The notes: generated by a model from the letters alone, not told the origin. A stretch of DNA of 64,000 nucleotides from Rotaria sp. Silwood1 (GCA_905250075.1 CAJNOP010000002.1:1059867-1123866), one strand, 5' to 3'. Numbered from the stretch's first letter, positions 32,521 to 45,062 are shown. Numbers and translations are program-made.

Positions 32521-34650
32521 CGGAGAATATGGTTGATTTACTCGATTTAATTGATGAAATAATCGTTTAGAACAACTTTCATTAGACGAATGTCATTTAA
32601 TAGATTCAAGGTTTGATCATTTGCATTCAACACATGAACTACTTATCGAACGACTCTATTCATATGTTTTGTCTTGTATTTACAATAATATTCAATTTCT
32701 TTCAATGAATTTGAAATATTTATTACCTATTAATAAAGTTCTTAAAATATATTGTGATGAGAATCTAACCAATTTGACACATTTGACAATTTTGATTGGT
32801 TGTTTCCATCACAATAGGATACATAAACTCTAGTTTTAATAGACTATTTTTAGAACATTTAATATTCATTGTGTCCACACACATATAGCAAAAGAGATTA
32901 ATCAATTGAGCGTTTGAATGATTCCATTTTGAGTGAGGAATGTATAAAATAGAGTCATATTTCATCTGTTGAAAATATAGCAAAACCTCGTACAAGTTCA
33001 AAGAGGAATCATGAGGTCATTGAGCATCATGTCGATATACGAGTTCGTTGATAAACAGAAATTCCGATATGTTGTGTGTATTTAATGCACAAAGTACAAG
33101 GAAACTTCTTTTTATCAATTAACCCGTATATTGGCACGATACTTAATGGTTTTATGGTTTTCCTCTTATGCAATAAAAAATTCTCTAGAAATTTCCCTCA
33201 ATTCGGTGTAACATTTTTTTATAAAGATTTTAATCGTGACAAGGTAGCTATCTATTGAAATGAAATTATAATAATAATCTTTGTGATGGATGTGTAATTG
33301 AAACAGATCTATGTTGAAGTCCTACTTCAATATTCGATAAATATCGTTTTAAGAGTTGACCACATGGATGTGTTTCAATTTAGCCGCAGAGCAACTTTAA
33401 TAGACAGTTTCGTTGATTATAACTGCGTTGACGATTTGATTCCAATGTTATTCATTAACTTCTTTTAATAGAGGTTATTATGATGACAGTTCAGGATGCT
33501 CGTTACCTCTCTTCTCAACTGTTCTAGAAATGTTTTATCTTGATAATACATTTACCCATCTACTCATACCATTCTATCATTTTTCACCATTCATACGCTC
33601 TATCGTCTCTTTCGCATTTGATTCTGGTAGCATTCATAAAGTGCCGCCAAGTCACGAAAGGATATTTTTTTGGAATTACTTCATCTTACTCATGTTTGCA
33701 TCTCATTATTACAAACTAATGGTTGTGTTTTGTTGCTTTATCAACTGGGTTCTCAACTGCACACGTTTCTGTGCGTCAAGATCTAACTATGTCATAAATG
33801 GCATTGGTAAATAATTCCTTTCAATTTGAAATCTCACTGCCCTAGTTTGAAGCAGTTATCAATGGCAATCTATCGGAATATCCTTCATTACGAATGATGG
33901 CTTCCTCTTTCTCAACATTTGTCAGCTGTCAAACGTTGACATTATTGTTAGCCATTGAAGCAACTGCTCCTTGACCAGATAAGTTTATTTATGAGTTTGA
34001 TTTACGAAAAGACATTGTTTCATATATGCGACATTTATGCCTATTTAATTTTCACATTTGTTCAATATGAAAAGATTCTCTTCATATGGACATCGACGTA
34101 ATTCATCAAAGTTTTGTCAAACAACTACAACTCGCTGATTATACACGCGACTATGTCAATAATAATTATGTTTAATGTCAAATATATTCTCTTTAATTTA
34201 TTGGCACTTGTCTTCACTTCATCTCAAATCGTTTTCTACTCTTCGATGTTAAAGGAACTTTCTCGAGTGTTACTACACTATTACTCTTTGATGATATTAA
34301 AACCTTCGAAAGCGTTCTTTTTTGAGCACGTGACTCGAGCTATTCCTAATCAGAGAACATTGAATGTGTTTAATATACTCGAACAACAAGAGAAAATAAC
34401 GACCACAACATTTTTTATTGGATTTCTTTAGTCAACTACACACATTCTACATAATATACATATGGACTATGCTGAACAACTTCTGCGTTGAAGTCATGGT
34501 CCTCGTTTTAATTGAACTGGTAAATCGCCATGATCCAGTATTAGCGATAATGGCTGAGAACAACTACCAAGCAAGAGACCATTGCTCGAAAGTTGAACAG
34601 ATTCAAATTGTTGAACCATGGATCACGTCAACAAGTGCTCATTAGGATTT
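32521..34650 (+). pseudogene. Degenerate F-box/LRR-like gene remnants
   Basis: Leucine-spaced protein text appears in changing frames along the plus strand: LDECHLIDSRFDHLHS and NLTHLTILIG (32560-32830), then MDIDVIHQSFVKQLQLADY (about 34086-34140), then VTTLLLFDDIKTFESVLF, which stops. It picks up in another frame as RAIPNQRTLNVFNILEQQEK (34340-34410). After a second frame change it continues with EVMVLVLIELVNRHDP and NNYQARDHCSKVEQIQI, up to a stop at 34645. These phrases match my recollection of the C-terminal part of the large F-box-like family in bdelloid genomes. At least two frameshifts and several stops mean it is not functional as a whole. No F-box segment was found. Confidence 0.55.
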
Positions 34651-34718
34651 TTTTCCATTAGTTTCAAGTTTATCAAGTTCATAGGAACAAGTGGAATAAA
34701 ATAAACATAGGATACATT

Positions 34719-34745
34719 TATATATATATATATATATATATATAT
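34719..34745. repeat. (TA)n microsatellite
   Basis: About 13 TA units in a row, just after the F-box relic. Confidence 0.9.
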
Positions 34746-35515
34746 GTAAAGAGTCTCCAGAAAAAAACATACCAAAAAGAAAATTGTTTATCTCTACTGT
34801 ATTTCAGACGATTGAACTGATTGTTTTCTGATAGTAGAGGAGACTTCTAAGTGTTTCTTCGAAAAGATCAAGTTTGCGAATGATGTTGATAACCATTTCT
34901 ATTAACTTCTATACCAAATTGAAGTATTCATGGTATGCTAAGACAATATATAGCATTTTCAAATTATTTACTTCAACTCTTCTCGTCATTTCTGACTGAA
35001 AATCTTTTTTTTAGACATTTTCCAAAAAATACAGGCCAACAATACATTTCTACAGAGCAATTTACTTCTAGTACGATAACAATATTGATAACTGATGAGG
35101 CGCAATAGGTGAGCGATCTCGTAGTCTTTGCAATCATCAAGCTTTACACAGTTTTACTCAGTATACAAATGCTAATTCAGAAAATTCAGTGGTAATAGAA
35201 AACCAAGAATTTAGGGTCATGAAACAAAGGATGCCCTTAAAATTGTCAATAACTAGTGAATTTTTCTCATGCAACAGAAGAAATGAAATGAAATCCAAAC
35301 AATAATCATAAATCTTATAAACAGCTTCAAAAATAAACATTCGAAAGGAACACGGAGATAAATCGCATCACTAAAGGTTTTATTTTTGTATTTATAAATA
35401 CTATGTATTTTAAAAATGAATGTAATAACAATTATAGTTTTCTTTTTTACAATCGAAGTAAACGAATATTAGATAATTCTATGCTATAATTAGAATGCAA
35501 AATAATATTCTATAA
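34746..35515. other. 3' flank of the chitin-binding gene, no gene seen
   Basis: AT-rich spacer. The open frame 35158-35340 has no motif. It probably includes the 3' UTR of the minus-strand gene. Confidence 0.45.
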
Positions 35516-38500
35516 CTAAACACTTGATTCTTCTATTAATGTTTTCCAAACGCCAACAGGTTCTCTTGGTGAAAATGAAATCAAACGTATACAAATCAAA
35601 GCACCGAAAATAATTGAACTGAAAAGAATAAGACTGATAAAAGTCAAAATAGAAATAAATATTATTTTGATAATGTCATTGATTTCTTGTTGTGGATCAT
35701 AACTATCATTCAAATGATGAAATATTTGGGATAATTGTGAATTTGCATTTGATTTTTTTTCAATAACACTAATTTTATTTCCAACCTTTGGATCATTACT
35801 TTGAAATTAATGAGAACATTTAAAGAGCAAATTTATAGAAAATATATCAAAGTAGACTTACCAAGGTATTGACTTTTGAGAAAGATCAATTTTAAATTTT
35901 GTACCAGTAGTTGTTTTTAGAGGTTTAGTATTATTACTAAACAAAAATTCAAAAGCATATATCATTTTTATTTCAAAACTGATATTTTATAAAAAACAAA
36001 AAAAAAAGATTGTCGAACTATTTCAATAAACTTGTATTACGAAAACATTACTTAAACGTACTTGAAACGATTAGAAAACCGTAAAAACTCTTCAATCGAA
36101 ATATTACTTCCACGTTTTGTTGTTTGTTCTACTTCAACATCTAAATTGTTTAATAGCACATTATGTCTTTTACGAATTATTCGAAATAAATTTTCTTACG
36201 TTTCTCACAATATTCTCCACGGTACTCAATTGAGCATATGCATTTAAAACCTTTTGCATTTTCGGGTTCATCTATACATTGACCATTATTTTGACATAAT
36301 ATTAAATCCATAGTACATAATTCTGATAAAAAAATATTCGAAAAAAATTAAAGACAATTATTCCTATACTCATTTCACAGTTCGTCGTAAATGCATTGTA
36401 ATTAAAACCTGATGTACACTTCATTCGAATACTTCTTTCACCACTATATCCACATATGATAAACTCATCGAATTTATTTGACACGGGTAAACGAGTACGA
36501 GGAGCATAATCACGGCAAATCAGGTCTACAAAAAAAACCATGAACTAACAGATTAAAAAAAAACAAATCAATATGATGACAACCTAATTCAATGGTTGAA
36601 GTATCGTCAATTATTGTTGATTCTGTTGGTGGTTCATATTGACAATTGACCTGAATAGATGAAATAAAAGTTTTCATTTCTATATGTCTATTCAACAAAC
36701 AAACTAGTTGAGGTGCCGAACATATAAATATTTTTGGATCAAAATGTGAGCCATTTGGACATTTGAATATTTCGTGTTTTTGATTCTTGTGACAATAATG
36801 AAATAATGAACAATCAAGTATATCTGGGTATATTCCAGTTTGAATACATTTTGATGTTGCAGATTTGCGACGATGATAATAATAATCATAATCTAATAAT
36901 GAAGTAAAAATTGTTGATGTACAGAGTGTTTGAAAGGTTCGAATGAAGGAAAAAAATGTGAATCATTTTAGATCAAATATCTGCGAAAATTGAATTTCGA
37001 AAATACACTCCAACTCCACAATATATTAGCAATGCACTTCAGCGATTTGATGAAATTAGTAATGTCGAGAATTGATGATTATACAGTAATTACTAAAGGA
37101 AAAGTCAATGAAGTTAATAACGCATGTAAAAATATGTATTTCGAATTGGTTTCATTGCTGGTTCTAATAAGGAATGATTCGGCATAATTCGATACGCAGT
37201 TGTTTGTGATAAAATCAAGTGTCCTTAATTTCATTGAGTTTTTCTTCAATAATCACTATAGGCTTTCTAGAATGTGAACGGTTGTCGAAAGTAGCAATTT
37301 CGTAAAATTACTGAAATATGATTCTCATACAGGTTTTCGATGATGTGTTCGGGCCGACTTCAACCGTCAACAAAACTACTTTAAATTTTGATTTCTTTAT
37401 ATGCAGATATTTTATCTGAAATAAAGATTGTTCCATAAGTATCAGTTCGCTATCATGTGCTGTATTGGTAAAAATAATGAAAAAAAAATAGCAGTTGCTC
37501 TTTCATTGACTACGATGAGTAACTGTTGTTGTTCTATTCTTGTTGTACGCAATCCAAGTAGGAAAAAATCTAGTTTCATATACATATTGGAGACAACAGC
37601 ATCATTATGTCATGCTCGAACTAGAAGGATAAAAGTTTAGAGGATATAGGCTGAAAAGTTTTAATCAATCATTTTTGACATGAAATCAATGGATGTTCAA
37701 ATTATGTCTCATACGGTTGACGTGCTCTGTAACAATAGATCGATAACAATAACCTATAGTGAGTGAATGAACGATTAGCTGTTATTTTTAAACTATAATC
37801 ATATTCTGATCTCAACATATAACGATCAGATTAATTCACTTGTGACGCTTTAACATTTTCGACACGGATTTCTCTTACAATGTCTTCTCTATTTAAAAAT
37901 ATTGATATAAAAGGTATAAAAAAAACCTTGATAACTATGGAACATCCTTCGTATTAAATAAAACTTCTATAAATATATGACCAAAATTGTAAAAACAGAC
38001 GTGTTTAAATCCATCCAATTGCTAAAGAGCTATTCACGTTTGCTTTTTTGTTATCGCTCGGAATTTCAGAGAATCCTGTACGTACTTTTAATTGGTTCTG
38101 CGATTGATAAAAGATCAGTATCTTTCATTGTTTTAAGAATTTCAGCACATTTTGTTTCTTTTTCCTATTATTTTAAAAAGAATGATATACATATCATTGA
38201 ACTAATAAGAGAGTTTCTTACAATGGGCATATATTGACATATATTACTAGTTGGATTAAAGAAGAAACCATCAATACATGAATAAATTGTATGTATACCA
38301 AGCGTACATGCGTGAAAAAGTGAACAATTAGTTGTATGTGCATATATTCCATTTTCTTTTGGACATTGTCGAAAATTTGGATCATCATTTGATAGAGACA
38401 ATGGAGTCGGAAAAACACTTCCTAATGATTAAAATATATAAAGAATATAACGTAAAGAAAAAAGATCAAAACGAAATAATTTCATTTGTTTTACCAAATC

Positions 38501-38567
38501 TTGATGTACATAAGACTTTGTTAACTTGTATAAAAATAGTAAAAGTAATACAAAGTACCGTATACAT
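35516..38567 (-). CDS. Secreted/membrane protein with three chitin-binding type-2 modules, an EGF module and a TM helix
   Basis: Exons: 38567-38495, 38421-38222, 36892-36705, 36650-36584, 36525-36370, 36322-36200, 36140-36062, 35936-35862 and 35798-35516. The first encodes a signal-peptide-like start (MYTVLCITFTIFIQVNKVLC). Exon 2 has the peritrophin-A pattern CPKENGIYAHTTNCSLFHAC, followed by further Cys and GFFFNP. Exon 3 repeats it (CIQTGIYPDILDCSLFHYC), and exon 5 holds a third, more divergent copy. Exon 6 is EGF-like (LCQNNGQCIDEPENAKGFKC, then EYRGEYCEK). A TM helix (IIFISILTFISLILFSSIIF) and a 30-residue tail end the protein. Exon 2 ends in phase 0 but the 36892 exon needs phase 1. A candidate 10-nt microexon at 37888-37879 (AG before, GTAAG after) would fix the frame and give 417 residues. 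CBM14 domains bind chitin, so a cuticle, gut-lining or trophi-associated surface role is plausible but inferred. Confidence 0.82.
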
Positions 38568-39210
38568 CTTTCTTCTGGTCCTTAAAATATCAAAATGAAC
38601 ATATACCTGTAATATTGCATCAATCTACTGAATAATATCGGCCGCGCTTGATTTGATCGTTGAGCGGTAGTAGTAATGTGTTGTGCAATATACATGTATA
38701 TACATGTATATATACATTGTAAATGTCTTAATATAATAGTCATGCGATGACTCATTTATTCATACATACTCTACCGTCGATCAAACACTTCAATCTTTAC
38801 CTGAACGATTCATTCGATTGTTTGGCCTTGTTGTTCATTTTTCTTTTGCTTTCTTTTTCTTTAAATTATGTATATTTATGAATGATGATGACAATATATT
38901 TCATAAATATTCATTGTAAAAGGTAAAACATAAGTAATGTGATATATTTGATTATAATAGTGAAACAGTGATGAAACATATAGTTCATTTTGAAAACTAT
39001 TAGAAAATGCATAAATCAAAGTTTTCAATTCAACATGTATATAAGGGATGGATATATGCATATTGGTTATTCATATAATTTTTTTCACAGCTAGTCATGG
39101 CTTGATGAATCGTGAAATGAAAGTTCTTTTTTTGAAGAATGATATTGAGTAATATCAGAAAAGAACACTATTTATGTGGTTCTCTCTCTTAACACTTTTA
39201 AACTAACTAT
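38568..39210. other. Intergenic spacer
   Basis: AT-rich, with a short TACATGTATA repeat near 38690-38715. No gene recognised. Confidence 0.5.
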
Positions 39211-39915
39211 CTAATGTCCGCGCCAGAATTAAAGAGGGGTTAGTGTAAATTGAATAACTCAACAAGGGCAACAGCTAGGGACTTGCGGTTTTCACCACTC
39301 GAAAGAGGAAACCGGGGGACGTATTTTTTCACGATATTGTTTCGGACAAAATTGCTTTGGACACTGTCATTTCTGAAAGTCTTTTCTGAGAAGACGTACA
39401 AATGGTATGCCAATACAATGAATTTTTATTTTGATATTCTCATTAGATAGAGGGACTTCAGATCTATAGTTCTAAATACAATGCGCTTTCTTACTTTTCA
39501 TTTCATTTTCATCGAAATGTCAAGCTATTATGATAAAAAGTGCGAAAACTTAGCAAAAAATCAGCAAAATTCTCTATTATTTGCGCATGTAAATACATGA
39601 TTCCATTTGCTCAACGTTAGAATATAATGAGAGAACCATTTGCATTGTATCTTGAACTATAGATCTGAAGTCCCTCTATCTAATGAGAATATCAAAATAA
39701 AAATTCATTGTATTGGCATACCATTTGTACGTCTTCTCAGAAAAGACTTTCAGAAATGACAGTGTCCAAAGCAATTTTGTCCGAAACAATATCGTGAAAA
39801 AATACGTCCCCCGGTTTCCTCTTTCGAATGGTGAAAACCGTAGGTCCCTAGCTGTTGCCCTTGTTGAGTTATTCAATTTACACTAACCCCTCTTTAATTC
39901 TGGCGCGGACATTAG
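39211..39915. mobile_element. 705-bp nearly perfect palindrome (fold-back element)
   Basis: The arms 39211-39472 and 39654-39915 are both 262 bp and are reverse complements, with only about three mismatches by eye. The termini read CTAATGTCCGCGCCAGAATT inward from each end. The 181-bp centre (39473-39653) is single-copy AT-rich sequence. Each arm contains the same 66-codon frame on opposite strands (39250-39450 + and 39676-39876 -), as expected from the inversion. No transposase or clear target duplication is visible. The high arm identity implies recent insertion or ongoing arm-to-arm conversion. Confidence 0.9.
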
Positions 39916-40370
39916 TTAAAACATTTCCAATAAGGAAACTATTCCAACTGAAATACATTGGTTGAACTCATCGAGGACTTAGAAGGAGGTCTCGATCAAA
40001 CTAGCAAACGTTTAAGGTGATTCACCCTCATAGTCTTTTCATACTGAGGTGTGACCAATTTACTGAATTTTTGATCTACAATTTTGTCTATAGATAGGTC
40101 TGATAATTTTTACAGTGTCCTGAATGTTACAACGGAAAACAAATTTCCAAAAGTAGTACTTTGTCATAAACATGTCAGCAAAATAAAATTCACTTAAAAA
40201 TTTAATAGCTCAATGAACAAACGTTCTCTTCAGCTGAAACTTTCAGGATATAAAAATGAATCGAAAATCCGATACATCGATCATAACTCTGCGGTGAAGA
40301 TTCATGAAGACACACGCGTTGAGGCTTTTGCTAGTCTTATTGAGACGTGCTTGTGAATCTAAAATAAGCT
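39916..40370. other. Spacer, no gene seen
   Basis: No recognisable feature between the palindrome and a weak helicase-like relic. Confidence 0.4.
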
Positions 40371-40379
40371 GAAACAATG

Positions 40380-40600
40380 GGTATCAATTTCGACGATTCT
40401 CTCGTAATTAATATAGATTCCTGTTATATATCACAGTTGCATATGCGTCATTAATTTTGTCAACTTCATCAAATATTATGAGATTTGTTCCCATTGATAA
40501 AATCTCTATTTTTTTTGGTGTTCTGTAAGATGCACATAAGGAAAATTTTATAACTTGACTGTACGCGTTAACTAATACATCTCGGTTGATATATCAACGT
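40380..40600 (-). pseudogene. Possible DEAD-box helicase fragment
   Basis: The minus strand reads RDVLVNAYSQVIKF, then RTPKKIEILSMGTNLIIFDEV and DKIND. The order resembles the NxRDVxVxA run before motif I, then TPGR and LVxDEAD of motif II in DEAD-box helicases. The P-loop is lost and motif II reads DEVD, and the preceding frame has a stop. If real, it is an inactive relic of about 65 residues. It is a short match made by eye. Confidence 0.3.
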
Positions 40601-40690
40601 TGATTAGCAATAAATAAGATATAAAAAAATAAGAATATTTTTTTTTCTCTAATTTATTTACGATAAGTACACTGTATAGATTACAATGAC

Positions 40691-42253
40691 TCAGAGACAA
40701 GAACTACCTTCAATACTTCTTGTACGTTTATTGTTTCTTTCGGGAGTCAAAGTCATTTTTTTAAATAAATTCCAAACATATCGACGAAATTGCATTGATA
40801 CAAGATAATGAACAATAAATTTATTCGAATAATTAATTGCCATTAAAAGCATACAAAATTTCATTAACAATTTCCATTGAGAAAATTTTAAACAATTGAT
40901 TTCTGATGTATTTCTTATTGTATTATCATTAAAAAAATGTGAATGAAAAAATTGAAGAATATTTAATGGCATTACACTTATTGTATAATATATTGAATAA
41001 ATTACAAGTAAAAGTGAAGCTGTACGCATATGTCTTGTACCTGTTGTTTCACTTGTTGTTGATGGACGACGATAATAACGATTCTTTAATATAACCAACG
41101 AACAAATACATATTATTAGACATGGAATAAATGCTAATAGAGCAAGACGTATAAGTGCCCAAATTTTTCCTTGCCATAATTGTGCATATGAATAATATTC
41201 ACAAACACTATATGAATAAGAAAAATAATATGAAAAATGATATTGAATTATAAGAATAAAAACAAATATTATAATGAATATTATTTTAATTAATGCTTTT
41301 GTTCGTGTTACAAATGTTGAATAACGACTAGGATAAACAACAATAACAAGACGATCAATAGATGCAGCTGCAAGCAAAAGTGTTGAAACATTTGATGAAC
41401 CAATTGTTAAACTATAATAGAGTCCACATGTTAAAACAGCACGTGGATCACGCACTAATGATAATGAAGCACACCATAACCAGAAGACAACTAGAATTCA
41501 ATAATGACAATATGATATAGAAGTATTCTTATAAAACTAAATAAGATATTTCATTATCCATCACTACTTATTTTCAATTTATAACCGATCCTGAGATCAA
41601 GATCTAGGCAAAATCAAGTTCTTGTTTGCTTCATAGAAAATATAAGAACATCGCTAATTTTCAAATGTTTATAAATTGTCACAAATATGAGATGATTTTT
41701 CTCCTAATAACACTTGTCTAGATTCAATTAAAAAAGATATCATATTGTTCTATTTAGTATTACATATTTTATTGATTTCCACTCATCCTTTTTTTTTTAT
41801 TGGTTCATACTAAAGAGAAGTCTAGCTATTGATTCATGTAGTTTACTAGCCTTTTATCTCAAAATAGACTTTTTCTTTCGATCAAAAAACAACAAACATT
41901 CTTACGTGATAGTTAATTGACATAAAAAAAACATACGATATCTTATTAAAACTTTTACATTAATAATAGCTAAAAATAGTTTGATATAAATAAATTTTTT
42001 TATACGTACTTATGAGATAAATAAATTCAAAAATAGCAATTGTTGCAAAATATAAGCAAACAGGTTGTCTTCGATTTCTCGCATTGAGCATAATAATAAC
42101 AACAATTATATGACCAGGCATACCTAATAGAACACATAAGAGTGCGCCTATTCGCCAAATAGTCTCGCCAACTAAATAATATGGATGATATTTGCATAAT
42201 TCTATAGCAATCGATGTTTCTATATTAGAAGAATTTTCAATGGACAATGACAT
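40691..42253 (-). CDS. Class A-like G protein-coupled receptor (divergent)
   Basis: Two exons, 42253-42010 and 41490-40691, are joined by a 519-bp GT-AG intron (phase 1), giving 347 residues. The N-terminus has an NSS glycosylation site. TM1 is IGALLCVLLGMPGHIIVVII, with His48 where the family normally has Asn. TM3 starts at a Cys (VLTCGLYY) and ends SIDRLVIV (DRL rather than DRY). A second extracellular Cys lies in SVCEYY. Seven hydrophobic segments are visible, TM7 is MLLMAINYSNKFIVHYLVS and a helix-8-like FRRYVWNLF follows. The architecture is that of orphan peptide-type receptors common in lophotrochozoans. The ligand is unknown. The first ATG after AT-rich leader sequence was chosen. Confidence 0.85.
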
Positions 42254-43571
42254 TGTGTATAAAATGTTGAGAGGAAATGCAAAGTGATCTATAGAATCAT
42301 TATAATGTTCATTTTCTTTTTTCTATTATCAAACGAATATGGTACTCAGTGTTGTCGTCTCCAATTACCTTTTCATCGTGTGATGCTATAGTAGAAAGCA
42401 AGAACAAGAGAGAAAAAAAAAAGACTTTCTAACATCATTTTTTTTCTGTGTAGAATATTCTTCGATAAAAATAGAACTAAAACTACCTGCTAGGATTGAG
42501 TAGGCGAAAGATAAAATAAAATTACAAAAAAAAAATACTCAAATCTATTGTTATATCGTTGAATAAACAACCATTTGATTTTAATTTTTTTTAATGGTTC
42601 TTTTCAGAGAAAAGTGATGCTTACAATTCAAGGACATTCCCAACAACGAACTAAAAACAGTATGCTTAAAATAAATGTGTTAAATAAAAAGAATATACTC
42701 TGTCACCGCTGTTTACTATATCTGATGTTAGAAAAATTACAAATTGACCGACATTTCATTGCACTTCTCTTAACTTTTTTTTTTTTTACGAAAAGAAAAA
42801 ATATACAAACCGAATTAGATATTTATTCTATCATGAAAACATGAAAGAATAATAACAACGCAATAAAAAATTCATAATCACATTGCTTTGAAGTTGGAAA
42901 TACAGAAGTTATTATTAGCTTCAATGATTTATCAATATTCTACCAAAAAAGAAATCGATCGTGCTCATATGTTTCTGACAAGATTTTGACGTACGCACCA
43001 AATCTTTTAATCCTACGCTATGAGTTCACTTGCGTAAAAGAAGAAATAGACTTTCCCATTTGAACTTGAAAGTTTTTCGCAAGATTGCACTCTTCGACCT
43101 TTTTCTCTGCAAAGTTAACAAGTGAAACCGGATAGCTATTCTTTCTTACAGATCTGAAATAGACTGCAGTGTTCTATTATAATCGCATTAGCTATTACTA
43201 AAAACAAACTACAGACACGAATCTCTTATATTATCATCACTCGTTACAATTTATAAAATAAACATCATACTGAATATCAACTTAAAACCAATCTATTTAA
43301 ATATCATCATAGTTTCAAACCCATCGAACAAAAAAAATAATAGATGAACGTTGTGTTAATCATTTAAACAAAGACTTCTTTAATCCTGAATTGAAATGGA
43401 TTGAGTCCATGACATATTAAAATGTATATATAAAAATAGTTTATTTTAATGAAAGTCAGAAAAAATCTATATTAATGTCAATAAAGATATCAATTAGTTT
43501 CTGTAGCATATTTCATGATAAAATTGTGTTAAGGACAAGACAAGATTTTATTTTATTTCATTTCAATCCTA
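42254..43571. other. Intergenic region, no gene seen
   Basis: About 1.3 kb of AT-rich DNA between the GPCR start and the ZNHIT3 end. The frame 42575-42844 (+) has no motif and ends in low-complexity sequence. Confidence 0.5.
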
Positions 43572-44880
43572 TCATGTATTTTTATTTTCAACAATCATTA
43601 ACAATTGATCAACAAATTGAGCAAAAATAGGTTCCATCATGGCTTTTTGCATGTCATCAGCTGAATTTATCGAACGATCTAATGCTTTAATCATTGTTCG
43701 TAAATGACGATTCTTTAATAATTCAAGTACTTCATTTGATTGATCTATAAATTTGACATACATTCGAAACATATTCGTAAAGTATTCATAAATAAAACCT
43801 AACTGATTCGTTCGAGTACATTTGTTGGTAGACGATCACTTTCTTCATCATCACCGAGTTCAATCGGTAATTGAGTTTGTGCTATTGAAGCTAAATATAA
43901 CAAATAAAAGATGCAACTACTAATGACGAAATTTTCCCTAAGTGCTCAATCACTTTTGAGCCAGAACGATGTCGATCATGTCGGCTCTAATCAACTATGA
44001 GTACTCCGTAGAGAATTCGAAGCCTTACGTTTATTATTGCTATATTGCATGCATACAGGATTTTATTTTATATACATTTTTTTTTGCAGAATGACTTATC
44101 CTCCTTTCAAACATACTGCAGAATTGAGTTTAAAAGTTTGACTTGAAATTTTACAGAGACAACACTCAATTGAAATAGTTAGTAATGAAAATTACAAATC
44201 TTTTAATATTTTTGCTATCCCTAAGCAACAACTATAGGAAGCAGTATATTTTTCATATATATATATATATATATATATGCAAATATTACAGAATAGGAGC
44301 AATCAAAAGATTTGAAAAGTGCCACAATAAACTATTATGATTCAAGTCGTTATTTGTGCAATATCAAGTCAAAATTTAAAAGTCCATTCGTCTGGCATTT
44401 TTAAGAGAGACCACAGCATTCGACTAAAAAAATGTATGGTAAACATATTCATAGCTCATTGTTAAACACAACTCTGACATCAAAAAAAAGGATTAAACAC
44501 TTAGAAAAATTCCTTTGTAAGACTCAAAATCAATCTCGTTGCATTCTGATAATAACTAATATTAATTGATTAGATTGAATGATCTTTGTTTGTTTTGAAA
44601 TCATCTCCAATCATCATACCCATTTTGCTCACCTTCTACTGTTGATTTTGATTCAAGAGTTTTTTCAAAACATGTTTCTATTTAAATTAATTAAATATTA
44701 AATATTTATTCGATCAATTTTGATTACCCGATGATTTATGTTTTTGATAACATGCAACTGAACAACTGAAAAATAATAATTATTAATAAAATATCACTTT
44801 CATTATACTTACTATTTAATTCTACATTTCGGACATTTATAAGGAATATTTTTGTTTTCATAACAAACTTGGCATTGCAT
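43572..44880 (-). CDS. ZNHIT3: ZNHIT3, HIT-type zinc finger protein
   Basis: Five exons: 44880-44813, 44765-44728, 44677-44633, 43890-43804 and 43744-43572, giving 411 nt and 136 residues (human about 155). The N-terminal HIT zinc finger reads CQVCYENKNIPYKCPKC, then IKYCSVACYQKHK, with the Cys pairs and the final His/Cys positions in place. The C-terminal helical part has LLKNRHLRTMIKALDRSIN and MMEPIFAQFVDQLLMIVE, matching ZNHIT3's conserved C-terminus. In other animals and yeast (Hit1) the protein helps assemble box C/D snoRNPs with NUFIP and acts in the nucleus. The start lies 182 bp after the GFOD-like stop on the same strand, with a TTTTAG acceptor 14 nt before the ATG. Intron 3 is 742 bp and contains a (TA)n run. 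Confidence 0.92.
44255..44278. repeat. (TA)n microsatellite in ZNHIT3 intron 3
   Basis: About 12 uninterrupted AT units. Confidence 0.9.
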
Positions 44881-44905
44881 ATTTTATTTCTCGTCTAAAA
44901 TTATC
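44881..44905 (-). promoter_or_regulatory. Candidate trans-splice acceptor before ZNHIT3
   Basis: The minus strand reads GATAATTTTAG with AG at 44896-44895, a 14-nt leader and then the ATG at 44880. It lies only about 170 nt after the stop of the upstream gene, leaving little room for a separate promoter. Confidence 0.5.
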
Positions 44906-45062
44906 GTTAATAAGTACAAAAAAAAAAAGAAAAGAAATCACTTCAAAGAAATCAAACTGTTCATTCTTTTTAGATGTAATTTTAAAGAAAAAAGCACTTT
45001 TGTTCTTAATTCGTTGTTCCTGGGTTTTTTGTTCATACGGAAAAATAATTAAAAAAAAATTT

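Noticed and set aside
39250..39876. Two almost identical 66-residue frames on opposite strands
   Set aside because: They are the two arms of the 39211-39915 palindrome, so their identity reflects inversion and not protein conservation.
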